Positions 1-9,284 of a stretch of 64,000 nt of DNA are shown piece by piece; position 1 is the first letter of the stretch, and each line of letters opens with the position of its first letter. The DNA is from an uncultured Vibrio sp. (GTDB lineage: Bacteria > Pseudomonadota > Gammaproteobacteria > Enterobacterales > Vibrionaceae). Position numbers and translations under genes: made by a program. The notes under the pieces were generated by a model. The model did not search any database. It worked only from the letters and a program-made list of their open reading frames with translations, and was not told the DNA's origin. Where the stretch lies: positions 1-64,000 of the forward strand of contig CANNGN010000014.1 of assembly GCA_947504195.1 (NCBI GenBank), in the 5' to 3' direction.

Positions 1-17
1 TAAATTGTTAAAGAGCG
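1..17 (-). promoter_or_regulatory. rRNA leader boxA antitermination site
   Basis: Read on the minus strand the first 17 bases give CGCTCTTTAACAATTTA, which matches the boxA element of rRNA operon leaders, where NusB/NusE load to prevent premature termination. It lies downstream of a strong leftward promoter. The rRNA genes themselves would be outside the left edge, so the operon is inferred. An rRNA operon next to hemG fits the Vibrio gene order. Confidence 0.8.
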
Positions 18-48
18 TTCTTCGTGACTCATCACTGAAGAGGCGGCT

Positions 49-76
49 ATTCTAGCGAGATAATTCTTAGTGTCAA
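49..76 (-). promoter_or_regulatory. rRNA operon promoter (sigma-70 type)
   Basis: On the minus strand there is a perfect -35 TTGACA (71-76), a 16-bp spacer and a near-consensus -10 TAGAAT (49-54). A GC-rich discriminator (AGCCGCCTC) follows. This layout is typical of stringently controlled rRNA promoters. Transcription would start near position 42 and run left into the boxA leader. Confidence 0.82.
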
Positions 77-101
77 ATACTTTATGACAAAAAAATCTAT
101 T

Positions 102-626
102 TTATTGCTGTTTAAACTTTTCGGTAAATTTATCGACTTTATCCCAATTGGTATATTCGACTTCTTTACTTGTATCCGTTTCACCTTTTGTGATTGTCAT
201 TATTAGTTTAATCATCATTTTATCGATGAATCGATAACGAGGATATCGAACAGCCCCCGCAAATACACCGATAAATTTTGGCTGCCAAACGGACTTTTTT
301 AAAAACGTCTGCACATACACACTTCCTTCCGGAGTATCTTTTCCTTCGGCTTCTTTACGTGCAGTTAAGTTCACGCAAAAAAAGGCAGCATTCAATGATG
401 TTAACTCTTTATGGTAACGCTCAACAAAACGGTAAAACAACCGATTCAGCTTGCCATATCTTATCGATGCTCCAATAAGAACCTTATCATAAAGAGTAAA
501 ATCCATTTCGTTACATTGATGAATATCGACAAACTCCACCGTATCGTGATCAAACGATTGAGCTATATGCTTTAAGATTTTTACCGTTTGACCTTCTCGT
601 GTCGAATAAAGAAAAAGTAATTTCAT
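102..626 (-). CDS. hemG: menaquinone-dependent protoporphyrinogen IX oxidase HemG
   Basis: HemG oxidises protoporphyrinogen IX to protoporphyrin IX, the next-to-last step of heme synthesis, passing electrons to the quinone pool at the inner membrane. The 174-residue product is a flavodoxin-fold protein of the usual HemG length. It opens with the FMN phosphate-binding loop (LFLYSTREGQT, about residues 4-14) and has IGASIRYGKL near residue 51. It is the last gene of a yigZ-trkH-hemG leftward group, as in enterobacteria and vibrios, followed by the rRNA promoter. Confidence 0.93.
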   Translation of the reverse strand: MKLLFLYSTREGQTVKILKHIAQSFDHDTVEFVDIHQCNEMDFTLYDKVLIGASIRYGKLNRLFYRFVERYHKELTSLNAAFFCVNLTARKEAEGKDTPEGSVYVQTFLKKSVWQPKFIGVFAGAVRYPRYRFIDKMMIKLIMTITKGETDTSKEVEYTNWDKVDKFTEKFKQQ

Positions 627-648
627 CGTTAACCTTTAGTTTATGTAC

Positions 649-2106
649 TTAGCTACGCCAGAATGCTGGGGTAAATAGAATGAGCAATGTGAATATTTCT
701 AACCGCCCAAACAACATAGATACAATCAATACCCATTTTGCTTTGTCATTAATGTCGCCAAAATGTACCGCGACTTCTCCTAAACCAGGTCCAAGGTTAT
801 TTAACGTTGCAGCAACCGCCGAAAATGCACTTAATTCATCCATTCCAGTGGCAATTACAGCCAACATACAAATTACAAATACCAAGGTATAAGCAGAGAA
901 AAATCCCCACACAGCATCAACCACTCGAGGAGGAAGTGCACTATCACCCAACTTTATAGGGAAAATAGCCCTAGGATGAACCAAGCGTTTCATCTCTCTC
1001 GCACCTTGAACTGTCAACAATAAAATGCGAATAACCTTTAATCCACCACCTGTTGAACCGGCACAACCACCAATGAATGAAGAAAATAGAAGAAGAACAG
1101 GAAGAAACAGAGGCCAGTCTGAAAAGCTGGTTGTCGTAAAACCTGCGGTCGTTGAAATGGATACCGTCTGAAAGAGAGCTTGATCAAAAGCTTCAAACGT
1201 TGAGTCATATGATTGATGCTGCAATAGCAGAACAAAGCATATAGCAAAAAGAATAAGCTGAATAAATAAAAATGCCCTAAATTCCTTATCTTTCCAATAG
1301 TATTTTGGATGAACCCCACCCGATGAAAACACAGCATAATGAAGGGTAAAATTAGCAGAAGAGACAACAAGGAAAAATACGGTCACCATATTTATAGCGG
1401 GACTATCAAAATACCCCATACTAGCGTCATGAGTAGAAAAGCCACCAATTGCAATCGTTGAAAAACTGTGACAAATAGCATCAAAAGGTGTCATTCCAGC
1501 AAACCAAAAGCTCACAGCACACGCTATGGTAAGGCTAAGATAGATGTACCATAATGCTTTAGCGGTTTCTGCTATACGGGGTGTTACTTTAGTATCTTTT
1601 ACAGGACCTGGTATTTCTGCTCGATATAACTGCATTCCCCCAATGCCGAGAACTGGAAGAATAGCAACAGCCAATACAATGATTCCCATCCCACCAAACC
1701 ACTGTAAAAACTGACGATAAAATAAAATAGCTTTGGGTAGTTCATCTAACCCAACGATTACCGTTGCTCCGGTCGTCGTTAATGCTGAAAATGATTCAAA
1801 GAAAGCATCAGTAATCGATACGCTGGGGTTATCAGCAATATAAAATGGTAATGAGCCAGCGCTACCGATAACGACCCAGAAAAGAACGACGATTAAAAAA
1901 CCATCTCGGGCTTTAAGTTCGTGTTTGTGATAACGATTAGGAAACCAAGATATCCCTCCAATCAATAACAAAACAAAAAATGTCGTAATGAAGGGAACAC
2001 CTGCACCATCTCGATAGATTAAAGCAACAAATGCCGGTGCTAACATTGAGATACTAAACAATGCGAGCAGTAACCCTACGATTCGAATTATTGACCTAAA
2101 TTGCAT
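649..2106 (-). CDS. trkH: Trk potassium uptake system membrane subunit TrkH
   Basis: TrkH is the K+-conducting inner-membrane subunit of the Trk uptake system and works with the cytoplasmic NAD-binding regulator TrkA, which is not in this window. The 485 residues match the family length and are strongly hydrophobic with repeated M1-P-M2 units. Four pore-loop motifs are visible: TTTGAT near residue 111, STIAIGGFST near 217, STTAGFTTTS near 317 and NNLGPG near 435. It lies 15 bp downstream of yigZ on the same strand and 22 bp before hemG, so co-transcription is likely. Confidence 0.94.
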   Translation of the reverse strand: MQFRSIIRIVGLLLALFSISMLAPAFVALIYRDGAGVPFITTFFVLLLIGGISWFPNRYHKHELKARDGFLIVVLFWVVIGSAGSLPFYIADNPSVSITDAFFESFSALTTTGATVIVGLDELPKAILFYRQFLQWFGGMGIIVLAVAILPVLGIGGMQLYRAEIPGPVKDTKVTPRIAETAKALWYIYLSLTIACAVSFWFAGMTPFDAICHSFSTIAIGGFSTHDASMGYFDSPAINMVTVFFLVVSSANFTLHYAVFSSGGVHPKYYWKDKEFRAFLFIQLILFAICFVLLLQHQSYDSTFEAFDQALFQTVSISTTAGFTTTSFSDWPLFLPVLLLFSSFIGGCAGSTGGGLKVIRILLLTVQGAREMKRLVHPRAIFPIKLGDSALPPRVVDAVWGFFSAYTLVFVICMLAVIATGMDELSAFSAVAATLNNLGPGLGEVAVHFGDINDKAKWVLIVSMLFGRLEIFTLLILFTPAFWRS

Positions 2107-2121
2107 ATAACCATGGCTCGC

Positions 2122-2760
2122 TTAATTGTAATTCTCCTGTGATATAGATAAATCTTGTATCACTATTTTCGCACTACTTTTGTTAATGATTGCTTGGGTG
2201 AACGATTCAACATTGCGAACCTCTAATTCAACCACAAAAGTCACTGTATTTGAGTAATGAGATTCTATTTCAACCGCATCGAACAGCTTGAAAACTGATT
2301 GAGCTAATGCAACCAAATCATACTCTAATGTAAGAGTTCTTTGAGTGGTTACTTTTTTCTCAATTGTTTGTAACAATTTAAGTGCTGATTGAACTCCACC
2401 ACCATACGCTTTTACTAAACCACCCGTGCCGAGTTTTATGCCTCCAGAATATCGCGTAACAACCGCACAGAGTTCTCCTACCCCAGAGCCAGATAACTGG
2501 GCCAACATGGGTTTCCCAGCTGTTCCTGATGGCTCTCCGTCATCACTAAAGCCCCACTTCATAGAGTCCTCAGGTCGCCCTGCAGCAAATGCCCAGCAAT
2601 TATGGCGCGCATCAGGGTGCTTATTCTTAATGGTATTAACATATCTCTTCGCCTCTTCAATAGAAGAAACATGTTGAAGATAAGTAATAAAACGACTTTT
2701 TTTTATTTCCTCTTCAAAAACTACAGATTCTAAAGGGATTAAATAGGGCTGATCTTGCAT
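2122..2760 (-). CDS. yigZ: IMPACT-family protein YigZ
   Basis: YigZ belongs to the UPF0029/IMPACT family, linked in eukaryotes to translation control through GCN1; its bacterial role is unsettled. The conserved N-terminal block is clear (EEIKKSRFI, HPDARHNCWAF, FSDDGEPSGTAGKPML, GGLVKAYGGG). I chose the ATG at 2760, giving 212 residues, because it has GGAA a few bases upstream and begins MQDQPYLIPLE, like the E. coli protein. A longer reading starts at TTG 2802 but runs through a palindrome. It is the first gene of the yigZ-trkH-hemG group. Confidence 0.9.
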   Translation of the reverse strand: MQDQPYLIPLESVVFEEEIKKSRFITYLQHVSSIEEAKRYVNTIKNKHPDARHNCWAFAAGRPEDSMKWGFSDDGEPSGTAGKPMLAQLSGSGVGELCAVVTRYSGGIKLGTGGLVKAYGGGVQSALKLLQTIEKKVTTQRTLTLEYDLVALAQSVFKLFDAVEIESHYSNTVTFVVELEVRNVESFTQAIINKSSAKIVIQDLSISQENYN

Positions 2761-2778
2761 GAGTTCCACTGATACATG

Positions 2779-2797
2779 GCTAAACTCGAAGTTTAGC
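2779..2797. promoter_or_regulatory. perfect palindrome upstream of yigZ
   Basis: GCTAAACTCGAAGTTTAGC has 8-bp perfect arms around a 3-base centre. It lies 18 bp upstream of the yigZ start and downstream of the glmU terminator, in the likely promoter or 5' leader. It could be a repressor operator or an RNA hairpin; I do not recognise the binding protein. Confidence 0.5.
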
Positions 2798-2829
2798 GAC
2801 AAAAAGCGAAGGAATCCTAGACAGTATCA

Positions 2830-2860
2830 TAAAAAAGAAAAGCTCCCATATCGGAGCTTC
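2830..2860 (-). terminator. rho-independent terminator of glmU
   Basis: On the minus strand GAAGCTCC and GGGAGCTTTTC form a stem around GATAT, followed by a T-rich run at the left end. It lies 6 bp beyond the glmU stop codon and separates glmU from yigZ. Confidence 0.88.
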
Positions 2861-2866
2861 CCTGAT

Positions 2867-4228
2867 CTAGGCTTTTTTTGTTGGTCGAGGCCAATTTACG
2901 ATTCTACGTTCCTTAGCTCGAGTAATCACTAATTCACCCTGTGCGACGTCCTTCGTCACAGTAGAACCAGCGCCTATTGTCACACCATCATCGATAGTCA
3001 CTGGAGCTACTAACTGAGAATCAGATCCGACAAAAACATCATCACCAATGATGGTCTTATGCTTATTCGCACCATCATAGTTACAAGTAATTGTTCCAGC
3101 ACCAATATTCGTACGTTTACCAATTGATGCATCACCAATATAGGTTAAATGATTCGCTTTAGATCCTTCACCTATCTGAGAGTTTTTAACTTCAACAAAA
3201 TTACCTACATGAGCATCATTTTTCATTTCGGCACCAGGACGTAACCGAGTAAAAGGCCCAATAGTACAGTCCTCGCCAACGGTCGCACCTTCAATAACGC
3301 TATAGGGACGAATCAATGTATTGTCATCAATTTCACAATTAATCAATACACTACCCGCTCCAACGATAACGTTATCTCCCAATGTTACATTCCCTTCAAT
3401 AACAACATTTACATCGATTTCGACATCTTGACCACATTGAATTTGTCCACGTAGATCGAAACGATTGGGATCTCTTAACATTACACCTTGAGCCAATAAC
3501 TCATTAGCTTGTCTTAATTGAAATTGTCTTTCTAACTTAGCTAATTGAACGCGATCATTTACCCCTTCCACTTCCATAGTGTTTTGTGGGTGTACGGCCT
3601 CTATCCGACTTCCATCTTTATATGCCGCTGCGATCACATCAGTAAGGTAGAATTCTCCTTGAGCATTATTATTATCAAGGCCTGCAAGCCATTTATTTAA
3701 TTTTTTTCCTGATGCGACCAAAACACCGGTATTGACTTCATTAATCAATTTTTGCTGCTCTGAGGCATCTTTTTGCTCCACTATGGCGATAACTTGATCA
3801 TGATCGCGAACAATACGTCCATAGCCCGTAGGGTTTTCAAGTTGAACCGTAAGCAGAGCGATGCCATCTTGTGGCTGAGAATCCAGTAGTAGAGATATTG
3901 TTTCTTCCGAGATAAGCGGCACATCACCGTATAGAACGATTATCTGTTCATTATCCTCAAATAGAGGTGAGGCTTGTGCAACGGCATGTCCTGTACCAAG
4001 TTGATCGGCTTGTAAAACCCAATTAACTGGCTCTTGTCCTAAGGTTGATTTCATCAATTCACTACCGTGGCCATACACTAGGTGAATATTATTCACACCA
4101 ATGCTTTGGCAAGTATCGATTACATGCTTCACCATAGGTTTACCCGCTAAAGTATGAACAACTTTTGGTTTTTTCGAATACATACGAGTTCCCTTACCCG
4201 CAGCCAAAATAACAGCACTGAATTTCAT
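2867..4228 (-). CDS. glmU: bifunctional UDP-N-acetylglucosamine pyrophosphorylase / glucosamine-1-phosphate acetyltransferase
   Basis: GlmU makes UDP-GlcNAc for peptidoglycan and LPS: the C-terminal domain acetylates glucosamine-1-phosphate and the N-terminal domain transfers UMP. The 453 residues match the family. The uridylyltransferase signature is at the N-terminus (LAAGKGTRMYS, about residues 10-20). From about residue 250 the C-terminal half is a left-handed beta-helix of hexapeptide repeats. It follows the ATP synthase operon, as in other gammaproteobacteria, but a terminator hairpin lies between them and another lies after it. Confidence 0.96.
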   Translation of the reverse strand: MKFSAVILAAGKGTRMYSKKPKVVHTLAGKPMVKHVIDTCQSIGVNNIHLVYGHGSELMKSTLGQEPVNWVLQADQLGTGHAVAQASPLFEDNEQIIVLYGDVPLISEETISLLLDSQPQDGIALLTVQLENPTGYGRIVRDHDQVIAIVEQKDASEQQKLINEVNTGVLVASGKKLNKWLAGLDNNNAQGEFYLTDVIAAAYKDGSRIEAVHPQNTMEVEGVNDRVQLAKLERQFQLRQANELLAQGVMLRDPNRFDLRGQIQCGQDVEIDVNVVIEGNVTLGDNVIVGAGSVLINCEIDDNTLIRPYSVIEGATVGEDCTIGPFTRLRPGAEMKNDAHVGNFVEVKNSQIGEGSKANHLTYIGDASIGKRTNIGAGTITCNYDGANKHKTIIGDDVFVGSDSQLVAPVTIDDGVTIGAGSTVTKDVAQGELVITRAKERRIVNWPRPTKKA

Positions 4229-4340
4229 TGAACAACCTTTGTAAATAATTGAATTATTATGATTCTAATAGTGAATAACCGCTAAGGTAACTTAAATCCG
4301 TTATTTTTGCGTGAAAATACAAATCTAATCTTATAGCTAT

Positions 4341-4370
4341 TAAAAAGGCGACCCTAAGGTCGCCTTTTTT
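4341..4370. terminator. terminator of the ATP synthase operon
   Basis: AGGCGACC and GGTCGCCT form an 8-bp perfect stem around CTAA (4346-4365). There is an A run on the left and a T run on the right, so it can stop transcription in either direction. For the leftward atp operon it lies 20-50 bp past the atpC stop. Confidence 0.9.
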
Positions 4371-4389
4371 CTCACATCGATAAACTAAA

Positions 4390-4812
4390 TTAACGACGTT
4401 TCTTAGTAAGCTCAATAACTCGTAACTGAGCCATGGCTTTAGCCAGTTCACTGGCCGCCTGTGCGAAGTCCATATCTCCGTGTGAAGATTTCATATCCTC
4501 TTCAGCACGACGTTTGGCTTCTTCTGCCTTGGCAGTGTCTAGTTCTTCCCCACGAATGGCAGTATCAGCAAGAACCGTTGAGGTTCTTGGCTGAACTTCT
4601 ACTATGCCACCAGAAACATAAATAATTTCTTCTTCGCCGTGTTCTTTAACTATACGAACCATACCAGGCTTAACAGCGGTCAATAACGGAGCATGACCAT
4701 GGTAAATACCAAGTTCACCTTCGCTACCGGTCACCTGAAATGTTTGAACGTAGCCAGAGAAAAGTTTTTTCTCTGCACTAACTACATCTAGGTGAAAGGT
4801 TATTGCTGCCAT
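4390..4812 (-). CDS. atpC: ATP synthase F1 epsilon subunit
   Basis: The epsilon subunit is part of the F1 central stalk and inhibits ATP hydrolysis through its mobile C-terminal helices. The 140-residue product has the N-terminal beta-sandwich (HLDVVSAEKKLFSG, GELGIYHGHAPLLT) and a charged helical C-terminus from about residue 90. It is the last gene of the atp operon, 18 bp after atpD, and is followed by a strong hairpin terminator. Confidence 0.95.
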   Translation of the reverse strand: MAAITFHLDVVSAEKKLFSGYVQTFQVTGSEGELGIYHGHAPLLTAVKPGMVRIVKEHGEEEIIYVSGGIVEVQPRTSTVLADTAIRGEELDTAKAEEAKRRAEEDMKSSHGDMDFAQAASELAKAMAQLRVIELTKKRR

Positions 4813-4830
4813 ATCGCCTCCCAGTTAGCC

Positions 4831-6234
4831 TTACAGCTTTTTAGCATTCTCAACAACATCGTCGATAGCACCACAGTACATAAACGCCTGCTCTGGAATA
4901 TCGTCGTATTCACCAGCTAATACACCTTTGAATCCACGTAATGTCTCTTTTAGAGATACGTAAACACCAGGGTCACCAGTAAAGACTTCTGCTACGTGGT
5001 AAGGTTGAGTTAGAAAACGTTCAATCTTACGTGCACGAGCAACGGTTAGCTTATCATTTTCAGATAGCTCATCCATCCCGAGGATCGCGATAATGTCTTT
5101 AAGCTCTTTATAACGTTGCAGAGTTTGCTGAACACCACGAGCGATATCATAGTGATCTTGACCAACAACCAAAGGATCAAGCATACGAGATGTTGAATCT
5201 AGTGGGTCGATCGCTGGGTATAGACCCATCGCTGCGATATTACGGTTAAGTACAACTGTTGCATCTAAGTGAGCAAATGTTGTTGCTGGTGATGGGTCAG
5301 TCAAGTCATCCGCAGGTACATAAACTGCCTGTACAGAAGTGATAGAGCCCGTCTTAGTAGAAGTGATACGTTCTTGAAGAACACCCATCTCTTCCGCTAG
5401 TGTTGGCTGATAACCTACCGCAGAAGGCATACGACCTAATAGTGCCGATACTTCTGTTCCCGCAAGGGTATAACGGTAAATGTTATCGATGAATAGCAGT
5501 ACATCACGGCCTTCATCACGGAACTTTTCTGCCATAGTAAGACCAGTCAACGCTACGCGAAGACGGTTTCCTGGTGGCTCGTTCATCTGACCGTAAACCA
5601 TTGCTACTTTTGATTCTTCAGGGTTTTCGATGTTTACAACACCAGCTTCCTGCATCTCAAAGTAGAAATCGTTACCTTCACGAGTACGTTCACCAACGCC
5701 CGCAAAAACAGATAAACCTGAGTGTTGTAATGCGATGTTGTTGATAAGTTCCATCATGTTAACGGTCTTACCTACACCTGCACCACCAAACAGACCGATT
5801 TTACCACCTTTCGCAAATGGACAAATCAAGTCGATTACTTTTACACCCGTTTCTAAAAGTTCAGTTGCATTTGACTGATCTTCGTAGCTTGGTGCTGGTC
5901 GGTGAATAGAGTAAAGCTCTTCTGCACCAATATCACCACATTCGTCAATCGCATCACCAAGTACATTCATGATACGACCAAGAGTCTTAGTACCCACTGG
6001 TACTGAGATTGGAGCTCCAGTATTTTCAACTGTCATTCCACGACGTAAACCATCAGAGCTACCCATCACGATTGCGCGAATTACGCCACCGCCAAGTTGC
6101 TGTTGAACTTCAAGAACTAGACGCTCTTTAGATTCTGCAACATTCAGAGCACTGTATACACTAGGTACATCACTCTGCGGGAACTCTACGTCGACTACCG
6201 CACCGATGATCTGTACGATCTTACCTGTAGCCAT
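4831..6234 (-). CDS. atpD: ATP synthase F1 beta subunit
   Basis: The catalytic subunit of F1 binds and forms ATP at its interface with alpha. The 467 residues match the family. The P-loop GGAGVGKT is near residue 150, the catalytic glutamate lies in GERTREGNDF near 180, Walker B is LLFIDNIYR near 240, and the SALLGRMPSAVGYQPTLA segment follows. The protein is complete and typical. It lies 35 bp downstream of atpG. Confidence 0.97.
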   Translation of the reverse strand: MATGKIVQIIGAVVDVEFPQSDVPSVYSALNVAESKERLVLEVQQQLGGGVIRAIVMGSSDGLRRGMTVENTGAPISVPVGTKTLGRIMNVLGDAIDECGDIGAEELYSIHRPAPSYEDQSNATELLETGVKVIDLICPFAKGGKIGLFGGAGVGKTVNMMELINNIALQHSGLSVFAGVGERTREGNDFYFEMQEAGVVNIENPEESKVAMVYGQMNEPPGNRLRVALTGLTMAEKFRDEGRDVLLFIDNIYRYTLAGTEVSALLGRMPSAVGYQPTLAEEMGVLQERITSTKTGSITSVQAVYVPADDLTDPSPATTFAHLDATVVLNRNIAAMGLYPAIDPLDSTSRMLDPLVVGQDHYDIARGVQQTLQRYKELKDIIAILGMDELSENDKLTVARARKIERFLTQPYHVAEVFTGDPGVYVSLKETLRGFKGVLAGEYDDIPEQAFMYCGAIDDVVENAKKL

Positions 6235-6269
6235 CGTTAATCCTCTAAACTAATTCGTTTAACCTAAGC

Positions 6270-7139
6270 TTAAACCGCTGCTGCACCTGAAACGATTTCT
6301 GATAGCTCTTGTGTAATCGCTGTTTGACGAGCTTTGTTATACACAAGTTGCAAATCATCTATCAAGTTACCTGCATTGTCTGTCGCCGCTTTCATTGCAA
6401 CCATACGAGCCGCTTGCTCACAAGCAAGATTCTCTACGACCCCTTGATATACCTGAGACTCTACATAACGCTTTAACAGCATATCTAGTAGAGGTTTTGG
6501 TTCAGGCTCATAAAGGTAATCCCATGAGTGCTGTCGCTCCGACAAATCTTCGCTGTCCGATTTAGGCAAAGGTAGTAATTGATCGATCGTTGGTTCTTGC
6601 GTCATAGTGTTTACAAATTTATTAAACACTACATACAGGCGATCCAACTCACCTTCATCATATTTCTTAAGCATCACGCTGACAGAACCTATCAACTCTT
6701 CTAGTGAAGGAGAATCCCCTAAACCAGAAACTTGAGCTGATAATTTAGCGCCACTGCTCTTAAAGAATGCTGTTGCCTTTGAACCAATAACGGCCAAATC
6801 AACTTCTGCACCTTTTTCCTTCCATGACTTCATGTCCAAAAGGGCATTTTTGAACAAGTTAATGTTCAAACCACCACATAGACCACGGTCGGAAGAAACA
6901 ATGATATAACCAACACGTTTAGCATCACGCACTTCTAGATATGGATGTTTATATTCTAGATTTGCGTTTGCCACATGACCGATCACGTTACGCATGGTTT
7001 CAGCGTATGGACGAGATGACTCCATAGCGTCTTGACTACGACGCATCTTTGAAGCAGCTACCATTTCCATCGCTTTAGTAATTTTCTGAGTGCTTTTAAC
7101 ACTACCGATTTTACTACGTATCTCTTTTGCGCCGGCCAT
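6270..7139 (-). CDS. atpG: ATP synthase F1 gamma subunit
   Basis: Gamma is the rotating shaft of F1, turning inside the alpha3beta3 ring. The 289 residues match the usual length. The conserved N-terminal helix (AGAKEIRSKIGSVKSTQKIT) and C-terminal helix (MKAATDNAGNLIDDLQL) form the coiled-coil axle; the Rossmann-like middle includes SSDRGLCGGLN near residue 80. It lies between atpA and atpD in the standard order. Confidence 0.96.
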   Translation of the reverse strand: MAGAKEIRSKIGSVKSTQKITKAMEMVAASKMRRSQDAMESSRPYAETMRNVIGHVANANLEYKHPYLEVRDAKRVGYIIVSSDRGLCGGLNINLFKNALLDMKSWKEKGAEVDLAVIGSKATAFFKSSGAKLSAQVSGLGDSPSLEELIGSVSVMLKKYDEGELDRLYVVFNKFVNTMTQEPTIDQLLPLPKSDSEDLSERQHSWDYLYEPEPKPLLDMLLKRYVESQVYQGVVENLACEQAARMVAMKAATDNAGNLIDDLQLVYNKARQTAITQELSEIVSGAAAV

Positions 7140-7182
7140 CGTTACTCTCCATTAGTAGGTGGCGTTAAAACCACCAACTTCA

Positions 7183-8724
7183 TTACCAAGTTTGGGTTGC
7201 TATAAACTCATCAACAAGCGATTTTAACTTCGCTTCGATGTCATCGTTATAAGCACCGGTTTGGTTAATCTCAGCTGCTAAATCAGCATATTGATTGTGA
7301 GCAAACGATAGTAGTGCTTCTTCGAAATCAAGAAGTTTATCCAACTCGATATCCGTCAAGTAACCACGTTCAGCCGCAAAAATAACCAAGCCTTGAGCAA
7401 ATACAGACATTGGAGCGTACTGTTTCTGCTTCATTAACTCTGTTACTTTCTGACCATGATCAAGCTGACTTTTCGTTGCTTCATCAAGATCTGATGCGAA
7501 CTGTGCGAACGCTGCTAACTCACGATATTGAGCAAGTGCCGTACGGATACCGCCAGACAGCTTCTTAATAATCTTAGTTTGCGCTGAGCCACCTACACGA
7601 GAAACTGAAATACCAGGGTCAACTGCTGGACGTACGCCCGAGTTAAATAGCTCAGTTTGTAGGAAGATCTGACCATCGGTAATCGAAATTACGTTCGTCG
7701 GTACGAATGCAGAAACATCACCCGCTTGAGTTTCAATGATAGGAAGAGCGGTCAAAGAACCTGTTTTTCCTTTCACTTCACCATTAGTGAATTTCTCTAC
7801 GTAATCTGCATTTACACGAGCAGCACGCTCTAGTAGACGAGAGTGTAAGTAGAAAACATCACCTGGGAATGCTTCACGACCTGGTGGACGTTTCAATAGC
7901 AGAGAAATCTGACGATACGCTACAGCTTGTTTAGATAGATCATCATAAACAATCAGAGCATCTTCACCACGATCTCGGAAGTACTCACCCATCGCACAAC
8001 CAGAATAAGGTGCTAGGTATTGTAATGCTGCTGATTCAGAAGCTGATGCAACAACAATTACTGTGTTTGAAAGTGCACCGTGCTCTTCTAGCTTACGAAC
8101 TACGTTAGCGATAGTAGAGGCTTTCTGACCAATTGCGACATAAACAGAGAAAATACCTGAATCTTTCTGGTTGATGATTGCATCGATCGCCATAGCAGTT
8201 TTACCTACCTGACGGTCACCGATGATTAGCTCACGCTGACCACGGCCGATTGGAATCATCGAGTCGACTGATTTGTAACCAGTTTGCACAGGCTGATCAA
8301 CCGATTGACGTTCGATTACACCTGGTGCAATAACTTCTACAGGAGAAGTTAGTTTTGCTTCAATAGGACCTTTACCATCAATTGGCTCACCCAATGTATT
8401 TACTACACGGCCAAGCAATTCAGGTCCTACAGGTACTTCTAGAATACGACCAGTACCTGTTACTTTAGTGCCTTCCTTAAGGTCGGCATATGGGCCCATT
8501 ACAACCGCACCAACCGAGTCGCGCTCGAGGTTAAGTGCTAGTGCATAACGACCACCCGGTAATTCAATCATTTCACCTTGCATCACGTCCGCTAGGCCGT
8601 GAATGCGAATAATACCATCGCTTACCGATACGATAGTACCTTCGTTGCGAGCTTCACTAACAACGCTGAAAGATTCAATACGCTGTTTGATTAGATCGCT
8701 AATTTCCGTGGAATTAAGTTGCAT
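7183..8724 (-). CDS. atpA: ATP synthase F1 alpha subunit
   Basis: Alpha is the non-catalytic nucleotide-binding subunit of F1. The 513 residues have the P-loop GDRQVGKT near residue 169, the catalytic arginine region SVSRVGGSAQ near 372, and the N-terminal helix LNSTEISDLIKQRI. Length and motifs are ordinary. It is 12 bp from atpH upstream and 43 bp from atpG downstream. Confidence 0.97.
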   Translation of the reverse strand: MQLNSTEISDLIKQRIESFSVVSEARNEGTIVSVSDGIIRIHGLADVMQGEMIELPGGRYALALNLERDSVGAVVMGPYADLKEGTKVTGTGRILEVPVGPELLGRVVNTLGEPIDGKGPIEAKLTSPVEVIAPGVIERQSVDQPVQTGYKSVDSMIPIGRGQRELIIGDRQVGKTAMAIDAIINQKDSGIFSVYVAIGQKASTIANVVRKLEEHGALSNTVIVVASASESAALQYLAPYSGCAMGEYFRDRGEDALIVYDDLSKQAVAYRQISLLLKRPPGREAFPGDVFYLHSRLLERAARVNADYVEKFTNGEVKGKTGSLTALPIIETQAGDVSAFVPTNVISITDGQIFLQTELFNSGVRPAVDPGISVSRVGGSAQTKIIKKLSGGIRTALAQYRELAAFAQFASDLDEATKSQLDHGQKVTELMKQKQYAPMSVFAQGLVIFAAERGYLTDIELDKLLDFEEALLSFAHNQYADLAAEINQTGAYNDDIEAKLKSLVDEFIATQTW

Positions 8725-8736
8725 GCTCCATCCCCA

Positions 8737-9270
8737 TTAAGACTGCAATGCATCGCCCAGGCGGTTTAAATTACCACGCACTGAGTTATCGATGACAAGG
8801 TCTCCGGCTCGAATTACAACCCCACCAAGTAGGGTCTCTTCTATACTGCAGTTCAGCTGTACTTTGCGTTCTAGACGCGCTTCCAGTTTTTTGCTGATGT
8901 CTGTAAGTTGTTGTTTAGAAAGTTTAGTTGCCGAAACAACTTCTACATCTAACGTTTTTTCGTAATCACTCTTAAGAGTAAAGTACTGCTCACAAACCTC
9001 AGGAAGGGCCGATAGTCGACCATTCTCAGCCATTACCTTTATTAGGTTCTGACCATATTCATCAAACTGTTCACCACAAACCGCAACAAATATTTCTGCA
9101 AGTTTATCTGCAGCCATAGAGCTATGTAATAACTCATGGACCTGTTCGTTTTTGGTAACTTCAGCAGCAAAGGTTAACATCTCAGCCCATTGGGTAAGTT
9201 GTCCCTTGTCTACCGCAAAGTCAAAAGCTGCTTTAGCATAGGGGCGTGCTATTGTTGTCAATTCAGACAT
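8737..9270 (-). CDS. atpH: ATP synthase delta subunit
   Basis: Delta links the F1 head to the peripheral stalk made by the b subunits. The 177-residue protein shows the helical N-terminal domain (IARPYAKAAFDFA) and the conserved C-terminal segment (IEETLLGGVVIRAGDLVIDNSV) of the OSCP/delta family. It lies between atpF and atpA with gaps of 14 and 12 bp. Confidence 0.95.
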   Translation of the reverse strand: MSELTTIARPYAKAAFDFAVDKGQLTQWAEMLTFAAEVTKNEQVHELLHSSMAADKLAEIFVAVCGEQFDEYGQNLIKVMAENGRLSALPEVCEQYFTLKSDYEKTLDVEVVSATKLSKQQLTDISKKLEARLERKVQLNCSIEETLLGGVVIRAGDLVIDNSVRGNLNRLGDALQS

Positions 9271-9284
9271 TTACGCACCCCTCT

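Noticed and set aside
4257..4451. 64-residue minus-strand frame overlapping the end of atpC
   Set aside because: It runs through the atp terminator hairpin and overlaps atpC in another frame.
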